DNA from: Emmonsiellopsis sp. PD_33 | Lineage: Eukaryota > Ascomycota > Eurotiomycetes > Onygenales > Ajellomycetaceae | NCBI GenBank assembly: GCA_032988165.1 | Contig: JANTQF010000095.1 | Span: 1-64,000 of the forward strand | Length of the DNA: 64,000 bases | Direction of reading: 5' to 3' | Shown here: positions 21,795-32,907 of the stretch, one piece after another | How the letters are laid out: every line of letters begins with the position of its first letter | How positions within the stretch are numbered: position 1 is the stretch's first letter | Program-made: the position numbers and the translations under genes | The notes under the pieces: generated by a model | Told to the model about the DNA's origin: nothing | What the model saw: the letters and a program-made list of their open reading frames with translations, nothing else | The model's database searches: none

Positions 21795-22637
21795 GTGTGG
21801 CTTGCACGGAGTTACTCAACACGGATCGAGCGCCCCGGAGTTATAAATCGGAATAAGGGAAGCAGCATCTAAACCAAATTGACAGCAATGAGCTTCTTGG
21901 CATCTTTTTTTGCTTTATTTGCATTGAACGAGAGAGAGAAAAAACTCCACTTCTTTCCCGAGGTTGGCCGCCAATTTTGGTTTAGAAACGAAACCTCCCT
22001 CTACTCTTTTTAATATACCCCCCGACGTATTACTGGCAATTTGCCTTTCCACGTCCAAACTAATCCCCCGGATGGGAAATCAAACAAACAGCACAGAACC
22101 GCCAAGTCTGCGACGTCTTTCGCAACGGATTTCCTAATGTCTTCTTTATGTCAATGTGGTTCTACGAATGTTTTTATCTTTTACCATCTTACGTCTGTCA
22201 TTTTTTGGGCATTTTCCGCTATCAGCGCGCCTTGACGAGGAGGTGTTGTCTTTGTACCATACTTCCCGGCTGCGAGGAACCTCGCATGATCAAGTTTAAT
22301 AGAATTTGAGAGATTCGGCCACCTCACAATTCCTTTCCTTCTTCGTTTCCCCTTTGATATATTCGTAGGTTCGTAGGAGGTGCTTGTTTATCACCCTATC
22401 CAACAGACCAACCCTCTCCACCAACTTTTCCCATCTATCTAAAAACACAACAACACTCCAGCCAGAATTGCCATTAACACACCTCCCCCCATACCAATCT
22501 CAACAACAACACACCCCTCCATCCCAACCCATCATCCAAACACTCCATCCTCCAACTAAATCACATCACATCCCACTCTATCCAACCCACCACACCCAGC
22601 CCCTCCCTCCCTCCCTCCCAAACAACCAAACAAAAAA
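21795..22637. other. Spacer between two BTB-class genes
   Basis: About 840 bp holding the 3' UTR of the first BTB gene and the promoter of the next. The last 250 bp before 22638 is strikingly C/A-rich and almost free of G on the plus strand, a typical long CT/CA leader. No gene or RNA is seen. Confidence 0.55.
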
Positions 22638-24775
22638 ATGAACCTCTCCAAATACTACCCCCGCCCCACAACCACCACCCCTCTCAAACCCGGCGAATGC
22701 TTCCTAGCCCAATACCGCGACACCAACACCGGCAAACGCAACATCTGGATAGGCGTCATCTGCTCCAAGAACATGTGGATGTCAGGCAGCCGCAGCCGCG
22801 GACGACCACCACCGCCCATGCCTAGATCTGGTGGTAGTGGTGGTGGTGGGTGCAGCGCGGGTGCAAGACTCGACCGATGGTTCTATCCCGTGTATCTGCC
22901 GAGGAAGGGGGGGTTGTGCGTATTCTTTCTTTTTCTTTTTTTCTTCTCGCGTTCCCTTTTCCCCCTCTTTATTTTATTCTATCCCCGCAAATAATCAAAT
23001 TTCTACTCCCCCTTCCCCCCTCCCCATCTACTACCAAAACACGATAACCAATAACCAAAAAGACCAAAAACTAACCCCCAACCCCCTGTACGTATTGTAT
23101 GTACATTTTAAACAGACTCTGGATAAGCTACCTGAAACTTTTCCGCATCGATCGCGAAAGCTATCCCGAATTCGACGCGTGTGAGGATTATGCGGATTTC
23201 TGCGCTGTGCTGGGTCTTGCGTTGGTGGGGGGTGGGAACGTGCGGTTTTGGGAGGGGATGGTTGGTGAGGATGGTAGGGGGTTAGGTGTGGAGGGGGAGG
23301 GGATGGGGATGGGGAAGGGGAAGAAGGGGGTGGAACATTGGGTTGAGGAGGAGGAGGAGGAGGAGGAGGAGGTGATGGTGGATATGGAGACACAGCAGCC
23401 AGCAATGCAGAATGGAGCTGTGTCTGGGGTTAGGAATGGGGTTGGGGTGGCTCGGGATCAGGATCAGGATCGTTTGCAGGCGCCCAGGCAGGTTGGAGGT
23501 GTGCGGGCTGGCATCAACGGTGAGACCAGTTCGCGAGCGCCATTGCTACGGCAGAGCGGAGATGGATATACTACCGCCAACGGGGTCTGCGGGATTGATT
23601 TGCATGAACAGACACAGCGGGGAGACGTGCCTAGTCTTCTCCCTAATGGGGATGGTGAGGCTCCCCTGCAGCAATCGCCGTCGGAGCAGAATGGGAATGG
23701 GCATGGAATTGGGGTGATTCCTAACACATTTCCTAATAAGGTTATCGATGATATAGGCTCTGATGACGTCGATCAAAGGTAGGTAGTCTAAAAACCTACC
23801 ATTGCCCTGCATACCCTTTCATTCTTGTCAACCAAAATTGCACAGTCTGATCAGTCATCTCACAGAGCCACGCCGCCTGCATATCACCCTCCCGATACTA
23901 TTGCCCGACAGCACGTTGACGCAGCTGACGATATGACTATTCACTTCCTCCCCAATTCAACATCCAGCCCGGCTCCTCCGGCACCTCCGGCTTCCCCGGT
24001 TCATCATGGAAACAGGGTGAATGTATACATTGGTCGTGGTGCTTCCCAAGTCGTCTATAACATGGCGTTCAAAGCCGCCTCCAGGTCCGAGATCATCAGA
24101 AAAGCCCTAGTCACCAAAGATGGCGTCACAGAAGCCCGCCCACCAATCCTTGAGACCATCAAGCCGGAAGATTTTGAGATTGTTAAATCTTTCCTTGAAA
24201 TGAAGGAGTACAGCCCTACGCTGGTCGCAACCCGCAAACACCACCATCACCTTGAGATGGGCATGGACATCCCCCTACGCTTTATCACCTACCAACTAGA
24301 AGGACTCGTCACCGTGGAGGACCATGAAGGGGAGCTTATGCGCACGGGTCATATATATCTGATGGCACGGGGGCTTCAGCTTCCTGAATTGCAAGATCTT
24401 TGCCTGAGAAAAATCCTGCTAGGATTCCCCGTCATTAGACTTCACCGCATGCTGCAGTTCATCGGGTACGTCTTGCTGGAAATCCCCTCGGAACCGAAAC
24501 CGCCCGCCATACGAGCAGAGGAAGAAGGCCCTCTCCGGGACTTCTATTATAGGGAACGGGATCCGCTGAGCGAATACTTGGTTGAGTGGATGGCCGTGCA
24601 TATTTCCGGCGCATCGATGAGCGAGGGCCCGTTCTTCTGGGAGACCATGGAGTATGTGGACGGTCTCAAGCACGCAGTCCTGCTGCGAGCAGCAGAAATC
24701 GAGCTTGAGGGTGTGACTAGGAAATTCACACGTGGCATCGGCGTCCAGGACCGGTACGGTCTTAGGATGATTTGA
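22638..24775 (+). CDS. PWWP-like and BTB-like two-domain protein
   Basis: Exons 22638-22915, 23116-23778 and 23866-24775 (donors GTGCGT and GTAGGT; acceptors AACAG and CACAG) give 616 residues. Residues about 14-120 read as a PWWP-like barrel: PLKPGECFLAQYRD, then IWIGVICSK, a Gly/Arg insert, RWFYPVYLPRKGG and LLWISYLKLF, and an acidic helix DACEDYADF. A low-complexity linker with Gly/Glu runs and dispersed Asn/Gln follows. From about residue 390 a BTB-like fold appears (VNVYIGRGASQVVYNMAFK, then SEIIRKAL, a FEIVKSFLEMKEY helix, and HIYLMARGLQLPELQDLCL). PWWP folds bind methylated histones and DNA, so a chromatin adaptor is a reasonable guess, but both domain calls rest on pattern recognition. 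A 200-nt first intron splits the PWWP-like part. Confidence 0.75.
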
Positions 24776-25383
24776 ATGGTAATGGTGAAAGCGCGGGACT
24801 TGAAAGGTGGAGGTGTATTGTAAAATTATTAGGTAGATGGCGCTATGGGGATATGTACTATGGTAGGAAAGTCAGTTTTGTCTATTAGCCTGCTTCAACA
24901 GCTAGGTTCACAGCAACTACCATAGTGAGAAGATGTTGAACGAAAAGTTCTCTGAGGCGATGGCTGGGATTAAATAACTTAAGCTAGTTGAAAATATATT
25001 GATTGATTGGCTGGTGCTTTTCAAAAAAATGCATCCATATCGCCGATTTGATTGGCTTTCATAGTCACATGCTGCGAGGCAGCTGCAGCCAATCACAGCT
25101 CAGCGCTGACAACTGAACAGATCTCACGGATATCAAACTATTTGCATATCTCCACGACAAGAAGCAACAGAACAGCTTACAGAACAGCTATCTCCGCCCT
25201 GCTCAGCCCACACACCCATTCGCAGATATACGTCTACCCAGCCATGACCATCTAACCACCTCGAATCTGCCACGAAACAATTACCCAACACCATCGCATC
25301 CCATAGCATCGCATCCCTCCGCCATAACCCACCACCTACCTCTACCCTCCCATACAAACACACAACCCTCAAAAACCGCCACC
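24776..25383. other. Spacer upstream of SEC11
   Basis: About 600 bp with the 3' UTR of the preceding gene and the SEC11 promoter. The latter shows CCAATCA elements at about 25089 and a C/A-rich leader before the ATG with good context (GCCACCATG). No gene is seen inside. Confidence 0.55.
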
Positions 25384-26020
25384 ATGCTCTCCTCCCTCTC
25401 CCCCGCCCTCTCCCAACCGCGCCAATCCCTAACCCAAATCCTAAACTTCGCCCTCGTCCTCTCCACCGCCTTCATGCTCTGGAAGGGCCTATCAGTCTTC
25501 ACAAACAGCCCCTCGCCCATCGTCGTCGTGCTATCAGGCAGCATGGAGCCAGGTTTCCAGCGCGGGGATCTGCTATTTCTCTGGAATCGCGGGGTGAACG
25601 CGGATGTGGGTGAGATTGTGGTTTATAATGTGCGCGGCAAGGATATTCCGATTGTGCATCGGGTTATGAGGACGTTTCCGGAGGTTGAGGAGGAGGAGGG
25701 GTGAGTCTCTATTTCATTTTTCTCTTTTTTTTAAAGAGAGAGAGATATATATATATATATATATGCTAAACCCTCTATTTCCTAGATCGTCATCACCAAC
25801 CCACAAACTCCTCACAAAGGGCGACAACAACCTCGCAGACGACACGGAGCTGTACGCGCGCGGCCAGGACTATCTAGACCGCAAGGAGGATATCGTAGGC
25901 AGTGTGCGGGGCTATGTGCCTGCCGTGGGGTATGTGACGATTATGCTCTCGGAGCATCCGTGGATGAAGACGGTGTTGTTGGGGATTATGGGGTTGATGG
26001 TTGTTTTGCAGAGGGAATAA
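25384..26020 (+). CDS. SEC11: Signal peptidase complex catalytic subunit Sec11
   Basis: Exons 25384-25700 and 25786-26020 (donor GTGAGT, acceptor CCTAG, phase 2) give 183 residues, normal for Sec11. An N-terminal membrane anchor (about 17-40) precedes the catalytic core. SGSMEP (51-56) carries the nucleophile Ser53, and VHRVM holds catalytic His92. The second exon brings LTKGDNN with the Asp region and a hydrophobic C-terminus ending VVLQRE. It is an ER membrane serine protease of family S26B that cleaves signal peptides, so it would process the secreted hydrolases encoded in this window. The intron contains an (AT)10 microsatellite but keeps clean splice signals and a GCTAAAC branch site. 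The Kozak-like GCCACCATG supports the start. Confidence 0.95.
25745..25764. repeat. (AT)10 microsatellite in the SEC11 intron
   Basis: Ten AT units preceded by a short GA run, located entirely within the single SEC11 intron between the donor and the branch site. Confidence 0.9.
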
Positions 26021-26544
26021 TGGTGGGGAGTTGGGGGATATGAGGGGGATAAATAAGAAGAGGGCAAGGTGGGGGGCGTCATGGGCGATTTCTGTTTTCT
26101 TTTTCTGTTTTTTTTTTTTTTTTTTTTTCCTTTGAGAGCGAGCAAAAGAATAAATATGAAGAATTGGTTTGGGATATGGTTCATCTTGAAACTATAGTGA
26201 GCATGAGAAAGTTTCTGAACTAGTCTTTTTTAACAAGACAGCAAGGGTATAGCAAGAACATAGACATATCTATGTCGCATTTCTATGGTATTGAAATGAC
26301 GCCCGACAGAGATGTCCGGGACAGACAAAACATTTGAATCCCAGAGGTATAAAACCTACTCCCGCTCAAAAAGAATAAAAGCATAAAGAAACAAGCCGAG
26401 ATCGAACGAAGAAGAAGAAAACAGCCAATGCAAAAGACTTTCTAACAACCAAACCAAAACAGCAAGCAAAAAAAAAAAAAAAAGGACCAACGCAATGTCG
26501 TAATCTTTTCATCACAAGGGCGTATATTTATTTAATCGCAACGG
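26021..26544. other. Convergent 3' spacer between SEC11 and the E2 gene
   Basis: About 520 bp between two genes that point toward each other, so it should contain both 3' UTRs. It has a 20-T run at 26109-26128 and a 16-A run at 26468-26483. No gene is seen. Confidence 0.6.
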
Positions 26545-27301
26545 TCACTTCCCCCCCACCGCATACTTCCTCGTCCATTCCCTCGCAGTCTCCTCAAACC
26601 GCTTCCGATCATCCCGATACTGCTCCGCAATGCTCGCCTCCACCGCATCATCCGGCATTGGCTCTACCAACAACTGCCTGGCGAATTCTAGCACGGAGCT
26701 AATCTTCGACGACGGCTTCCACTCGTCCGACTTGAGCATGCCGAGACACATGCTGCCCTTGTCGTCGTTGGAGACGTTTGGGTGGTAGATTTTTGTAGCG
26801 AAGGAGACGGTGGGTGGTTTGAAGGGGTAGTCTGTTGGTAGGCGGAGGGTCATTGTGAAGAGGCCGCCCTGGTTGGGGGGGATTTTCGAGGTTAGCTGGG
26901 GATTTTTTTTTTTGTCTTTATGTGAGATGGGAGAGGCATGGGGGCCGTTTCTTTGCAATTGATTGTAGTTGTGAATCCTAGGGAGGAGGATATATAGGTA
27001 GCTGTGGGATAAAACTTGAAAAAATGCATACGGTGTATGGGGATCCCTCAGGCCCTTGCATCTGCACGCTCCAGTTATAGAGATCCGAGTCATTCGCGAG
27101 GCCGACGGAGATTCCGGTAGGGGGGGATTGCATGAGCTCGTTCAGCTCCTATGTATTGGTTAAATAAATCGGGGTCAGCGTTCAGCATATTTCATCAACA
27201 GACACACGAGCGCGGGTGGCATTTGAGAATGCGGGGGAGGGGTAGGTTTGGTTTGAAGCTTGTCCCGTACGTACCCTCGATATGCGTTTTTGGCTGCCCA
27301 T
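26545..27301 (-). CDS. Ubiquitin-conjugating enzyme E2 (divergent UBC4/UBE2D-like)
   Basis: Three exons, 27301-27275, 27148-27032 and 26868-26545, all phase 0 with donors GTACGT, GTATGC and acceptors CATAG and ACCAG, give 155 residues. The first exon encodes only nine residues (MGSQKRISR), which continue as ELNELMQ, the canonical E2 helix 1. The UBC fold is complete: SVQMQGPEGSPYTGGLF, then YPFKPPTVSF, HPN at 77-79 and the catalytic Cys89 in KGSMCLGMLKSDEW, and the final helix ending REWTRKYA. The Asn of HPN stabilises the thioester intermediate. The NDDKGSMCLG version differs from the SNGSICLDIL of true Ubc4/5, so this is a fungal paralog of that branch. It acts with RING or HECT ligases in cytosol or nucleus. 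Target unknown. Confidence 0.92.
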
Positions 27302-28163
27302 GGTTTTTTGTGTCTGGGGAGGTAGTTTTAGGAAGAGGGATTTATTTCGAAGGGGGAACGCGGTATAGGACACAGATTGTTGGTTTCCAGCGGGATTTCG
27401 AGGTTGTTTGTTGTGGATTCCAGGCTGCTGCAGAGGGGCAGAGGAAGGTGTTTGTTAACTTGGCGGGGAACGAAGAGAGATAGACGTCACTGTGTCCGGG
27501 ACGTGATATAGACACCAAAAGGAGTTGGCTTCAGGCTCACCAATGTCTTTAATATCAAGACGAGGTGCTGCAAGAAAAATAAATCAAGGCGAAGAAAGCA
27601 AAGAAGAAAAAAAGATAAAAGTAATACGGAGCTGAGTCATGTCGCCGCCATTAGCTTTTCTTTAACTTTTTAGCCCGTATAGTTACGCCAGGCAGGAATA
27701 TTTAGTCAAGAATAAAACAGGATTCAGATATTCCCTACGGAGTACAAGATCTGTCTTCAGCAGTGTATATGTGTGTGCCACAGACATCATCTTTTTCAAT
27801 ATAAATGAAGATCTCTCTCAGTAACCCAAAGCCACGCCATTAAATAGATTCCTATATTCCTATACCTATATAAAGATTAAAAAAAAGATTCCTAACCTGC
27901 TATATGTGAAAAAGTCATATAGAGAGGCTATAGGATGTAACCTACAGCCTGTCTATAGATACTATCACACCAAGTTACATCCATGTATGGACTTTGTTTT
28001 TATGTCTCTTTTATTCTCCTAATAATTAGAATATGAAACTGCTAATAAATTCATAAATACAAGCTCTCTGCCGCACATAACATGGGAACCTCTGATCTAA
28101 AAAAACAATCGTTCCCCCTCCCCTAATACTTCTCACGCAACTAAACTCCTTATTCTAGCCGCC
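27302..28163. other. Spacer between E2 and carboxylesterase genes
   Basis: About 860 bp with the E2 promoter at the left and the carboxylesterase 3' UTR at the right. The middle (about 27590-28090) is A/T-rich, with several near repeats of CCTATATA. No gene or RNA is seen. Confidence 0.55.
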
Positions 28164-29952
28164 CTAAGCTCCATTATTAGGATCACTGATGATCTCATGC
28201 AGAATCTGACACCGTCCATGCTCTTCCCAAGGATCCAACCTTGTCACAATCCCATCAGAGGTGAAGTCAAGCACTAATTTCTCCTCTGACCCGTACGTGG
28301 GCCAGTCAGGCAGATCGAGAAACTTTTCCGTGTGCTTCGCACCGGTTACAAACCGCCGCAGGAGCTCTTGGAACTCGCGGGCTAGTTTAACATCTTCAAC
28401 GGGGGTAACAGTCTCGTTGACGAAAAAGTAGTCTGGGATGAGATAAATTTAGCAAAATTGTTGGGGAAAGATGCATGTATACCATAGGTACTAAAGTAAA
28501 GTAGTGACGACGGGGACCTAACTTACAATTCAAATCTTGAGCATGTACAGCGGGTGGGACAGACATAATGTATCGTTTTGCGCGATCGTCGTATGCCTTT
28601 GCCGCATGGTAGGCATTGCATGCGTACATGACATCAGTTTCCCAGTCCGAGGTGCGTTGATTAGACGTGTAAAGGGACTCGATGCGGTCGATTGTAGACT
28701 GGTTGGCGTTGGGGATCACCTCACGCACACCCTCGAGGAAATCACTGGGATTCAAAGTACCAAATCCTTCATTCACCATGTTGCCTGTGAGAACGGATAC
28801 CACCGTGTCTTTACGATGCTTTTGGTCGGCGAAGCGGACGGATAGCAAATCTGGAATGGAATCACCATCCACAATCGGGTAAGGCCCGATGCCGGGACCC
28901 ATCGCTCCTTCACCTTTTTCTGAGGTAAGGTTGTTGATGAGGTACTTGTTGGCGTCTATAAGTTCCTTCTCGGTTGAGCTGCGTAGGCATGCGACATCTC
29001 CACAACCAGTAGCCTTGAGCATTTCATCAAAGACATACTGGCGCCGTGCAGGGTTTCGTCGGGGAAAGGCGCCAGGGGAGGAAAGGAATGCCTTTCACAT
29101 AACATTGGTCAGCTGAAACTTATAAAAGATACAGAAGTATTGGACACAAACCTGCTGAAAGGTAAGTTTTTCTTTACCTGCGAGCAAGAAGTCGATAATG
29201 CCTCCACCTGAACTTTGACCCATGGCTGTGACCTTCCCCGGATCTCCACCAAACTTAGAGATATGCGCGTTTGTCCACTCTAGAGCAGCTCTGGCGTCGT
29301 GGAGACCAACATTTGCATCCATATCCTCCGATTCAGAAGAGGTCCATCCAAAGGTCCCCAACCTGGTAACGTCAGATGTGTACTGCTTATCAAGTGAGGG
29401 GAGACATTACCGATAATTGCTTGCAACATAGATAAACTTTTGGTCTGGGCATTCCATATCGTCATAGACACCGACAGCGTCGTAGCCGGTATCCTTACTC
29501 CCATAAGTATAGCCACCGCCGAATATCCAGTGCAGAACAGGCACATTGTCACCCTCCTTGACGCCCTCAGGGACTCTCACGTTGAGGAAGAGGCAGTCCT
29601 CCTGACCCCAGGTGGTTCCATTAAGGCCCGGAACAGCAAGCTCTGGAGGAACGGAACTGACACAGTCCCGGAAAAAGGGAGCAGCAGAGCCATTCTGAAC
29701 CCCTTCTTGCTTGGGAGGTGGTATCTCTGGTTTCCGGAAACGAAGATCACCAAGCGGAGGTTTCGCAAAGCGGATATTTTTGTAGTCAGCGAACTTGAGA
29801 CCGGAAGCGGTCGAGTTCACGTATGTGGGAACATGGACAGCGTAGCCCAGATCGATCGGTGGGAAGGGCACGTCTTCACCGTGTGCCGGCTGAGGAAGAA
29901 CCAAAGACAACAATGCAAGCAGGCTTGCTGTTGTGATGGAAAGTCGAAACAT
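28164..29952 (-). CDS. Secreted type-B carboxylesterase / lipase
   Basis: Four exons, 29952-29411, 29362-29152, 29091-28527 and 28432-28164, give 528 residues. Donors are GTAATG, GTTTGT and GTAAGT, and phases agree throughout. A signal peptide occupies about 1-24. The alpha/beta-hydrolase signatures of family PF00135 follow: RFAKPPLGDLRFRKP, the EDCLFLNVRVP motif, the oxyanion loop IFGGGYTYG, and the nucleophile elbow GQSSG with Ser231. The acidic member probably lies near EGFGTLNP, and the catalytic His is in PPAVHAQDLNYYFF. It hydrolyses ester bonds outside the cell; the natural substrate cannot be read from sequence. An ATG 21 codons upstream is in frame, but the one chosen directly precedes the hydrophobic signal core. 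Confidence 0.92.
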
Positions 29953-31257
29953 GATAAGTGACAGAGACAGATACAATTGGATTGTAAACATCTTTGAATC
30001 AAGCAGAGAATCCACGCCCCTATTGCCATATTTATAACTGATCTCTTCTACTGAGAGCTGAAAAGAATAAGGGGCTGAGCGTATGATTTAAGGATCTACT
30101 CCGTACAGAAGAACGACATTTCCGAGAAATTTCCCCAACAAAGTAAATCCCACGTACACCATGGCGTAATGCAATGACTGCAACGATCGAATTAGAGGTC
30201 CAGGCGATGCATCGCGCGCAGTCACTGAGCAATGGAAGGGATACACACTCTTGGTATTCCGAGGCTGATTCCAGGAAGGTTAAAAGATACCCTGAGCATC
30301 GTCACTGTCTTGCACTCTGATAGGTACTATAAGAGCACGGCTTTGGAAACCCAGCCCCTGAGGCCAGCAAATACACGTTGATGTTGTGGACGAGGATTCG
30401 ACGTAGAGGCGATGACATAATATCTTCAAGTTGTTCAACACGACGTTCATACCACAACGGGAAGGTGATCGGTGGCACGTGATCCTCCTGCCGCCCGGGC
30501 AGCTGTAGATCATCGCTCCATACTAGGGCTGTAACCACATTTTACACCTTGACGATGGAGGACTCCAACAGGTTCATCGCGAGAACCCCAGCCTCTCTTT
30601 GATCAGCTAGTTACGAAGAGGGCCCTCTCTGGCACTTCAGTCAACCCTCCCCTATGTAGTATCTTCATCCTCAAGAAATGGGTGAATGCCCGCCTCCACT
30701 GTTTAGTTCCCACAGGGATGACACACTGCCGATTCCTGAGGAGTAAGTGAGGACTGTCAACGCCCTCTGCATCACGGTGGAGCTATTTTGTGCCTATTCA
30801 ATTGTGCCTAGGTATTTATCACTTCAGCTGTGCAGGTTATACGGCGCCATAGTATGTTTAGTACTAGCTGTATCGATTCTATGCTCGTATAATGGATAAA
30901 AAGTACCTTCGAATTGAAAAAGTAAAAGAAACATAGTCTTCTCGCTGCCATCGAGATGTTGATGCTGAACGGTCGTTTAGAGTGAGAAGGATATGAAATG
31001 AATATCGGTATTTATCAAATTGGAATGCGCGTGCATGTATAAATCGTATGAAGGGGTCCACTATGTATGCTTGAATAAATGGGAGAAAAGATGCAAGTAT
31101 ATATAAACCGGAAAGTAGGGCTAGAATGGGGAAAGAGAAAACGCCAGTTAATCTATCATGTAAGAGATGTGCGGCAGACGGCGTGGATAAACTGTAGAAT
31201 GCAAAATGACCGCGCTGAATGATTAAAAATGATATGCTGCTTATAAAACGGACAGTT
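29953..31257. other. Spacer between carboxylesterase and acyltransferase genes
   Basis: About 1.3 kb containing the carboxylesterase promoter and the 3' side of the acyltransferase gene, both on the minus strand. Small frames in 30280-30540 and 30879-31364 have no domain content. No RNA gene is seen. Confidence 0.5.
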
Positions 31258-32907
31258 CTATGGAGCGAACGTGGGAAGAATGCTCCCATTCGGCTTTCTC
31301 GGCGGGCTGCCATACCCCCCTGAGTTAACCCCCTTCTTCCCCCACGTCCGCGCAAAGCGCTCAATTGTCGCTGCTACCTTTTCGAACAGCGGATCCACCT
31401 TCGCCGCCCATGCCGTGGCCACTGCCAACAAGATGAAGAAGAATACCGGCAGGGTAAAGATAATCGTTAGCTTGCTTGGTTCCGGTATCAAGGACGGAGG
31501 CTCAGCGGGTAGTTGGTCGTTGCCGCTCTCATGCTGAGAAGCGGATATGAGCGCCATGGGCCCAAAGGTAAGCCAGGTCATGAATGTGCGGATTATGGTC
31601 CCGTGTAGGAGGTAGACGGGATAGCTCACCCAGCCTAGCCAGGTGAGGTACGGCTTTGACAATGCGTGGCGCATTGAGGGTGAGCGGACGATTGCGAGGC
31701 AGAGCAGTTGCGCGCCCAGGCCAGGCCAGTATCGACCTAATGGTGCCCTCTGGGGGAATATTAAGGTGCCGATATACATTAGTTGCCGGGACCAGCGGGC
31801 TTGCTCGGCAAATTGGTCAGGGTAGGAGCAGAGATACAATCCGAGGATTGCGAGAAGGTAGGGGAGGATGTTTGCCGTTTTCGATTTTGTATTTGGCGGG
31901 GGGAGGAAGGAAAGTTCTGCGAGGATCATGCCGGCAAATACGTTGATGAGGACAATGCCTAAAATGCGTTAGTTATAATGGCGGCATGGATGAATTGACA
32001 ATGGGGATGGATGACTTTGAAGTTAGGGTAACATACTGTCGTACGAAACCCAACTCCACACATATAATAGAACCTCCACGGCTACTCGAAAAGTAGGAGT
32101 CGTGTTGACGGTTGCCAATAACACCATGAATATAACCATTGATCCCCGAAATAGATGAGGTAGCGCCCATTGCGGTTGATCATATCTGTTTTGCCCAGTA
32201 GCCCATGTTGATACCAGTTCGCGCATCAAGTCAACCGCGGCTTGTCCCCAGGAACCGCTTGGCCAAGGAGTGGTTTCTTGCAACCAGTAAGCATCCGCCC
32301 TTTGCGCCAGATAGAAGAAGTTTAGCTGGCAGAGGAGCCATGATATAACCGTGACGACTGCGGCCGGAAGAACTAATCGACTCGATCTTCTCAGACAGCT
32401 CCTAGAAAGCGTAGAAAGGGCGTCCGGGACAGATCCCGCTCGGGATTGCTGTATAGCCTTGAGAGGATTCACGAAGCCAAGTAGAACAAAGAACAATGCA
32501 ACGAATGCATTACCCTGGCCGATCAACCGTAGGAATGGGAGCTGGAACAGAGAGGAAGGGCCGTCGTAGCCTTGGGATGGAGGCACAATGCCTCGCGCAA
32601 AGCATAAGGTGAGATGACTCGAAACGACAAATAACGACGAAATGCCACGCAAGCCCTATGTACATATGCACTGCAGTTAGAAAGCCATACAGATATGTCC
32701 AAAAGAAAATGAAGGGAAATGCAGCTCTTTCTGAGTTTCCCTACTTGTCCAATTGTAGGGGATTTCACATACATCTGCCCAGCTAGTATCAGGAATAGGA
32801 TGGGGATAATGGCTTGATCTTCCGTAGGTCATGACGAGGTCGGCTGTATAGCTCTGAAGTTCAGAACCGGGAGAAATGGGTAGAGAGACATCGACATCCC
32901 ATTGCAC
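31258..32907 (-). CDS. Integral membrane acyltransferase-3 family protein
   Basis: Exons 32907-32773, 32655-32037 and 31958-31258 (donors GTATGT twice; acceptors CATAG and TTTAG) give 484 residues. The first splice creates SWADGLRGISSLFVVSSH, the signature DGLRG element of Acyl_transf_3 proteins with the catalytic-type His a few residues on. About eight to ten hydrophobic segments follow, including IGQGNAFVALFFVLLGF, LVLPAAVVTVISWLLC and VSYPVYLLHG. The C-terminal tail is basic and Gly/Pro-rich. Family members transfer acyl groups to sugars, lipids or secondary metabolites at a membrane; the substrate here is unknown. The start at 32907 (MQWDVDV) is the first in-frame ATG, but an upstream exon cannot be ruled out. 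Confidence 0.82.
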
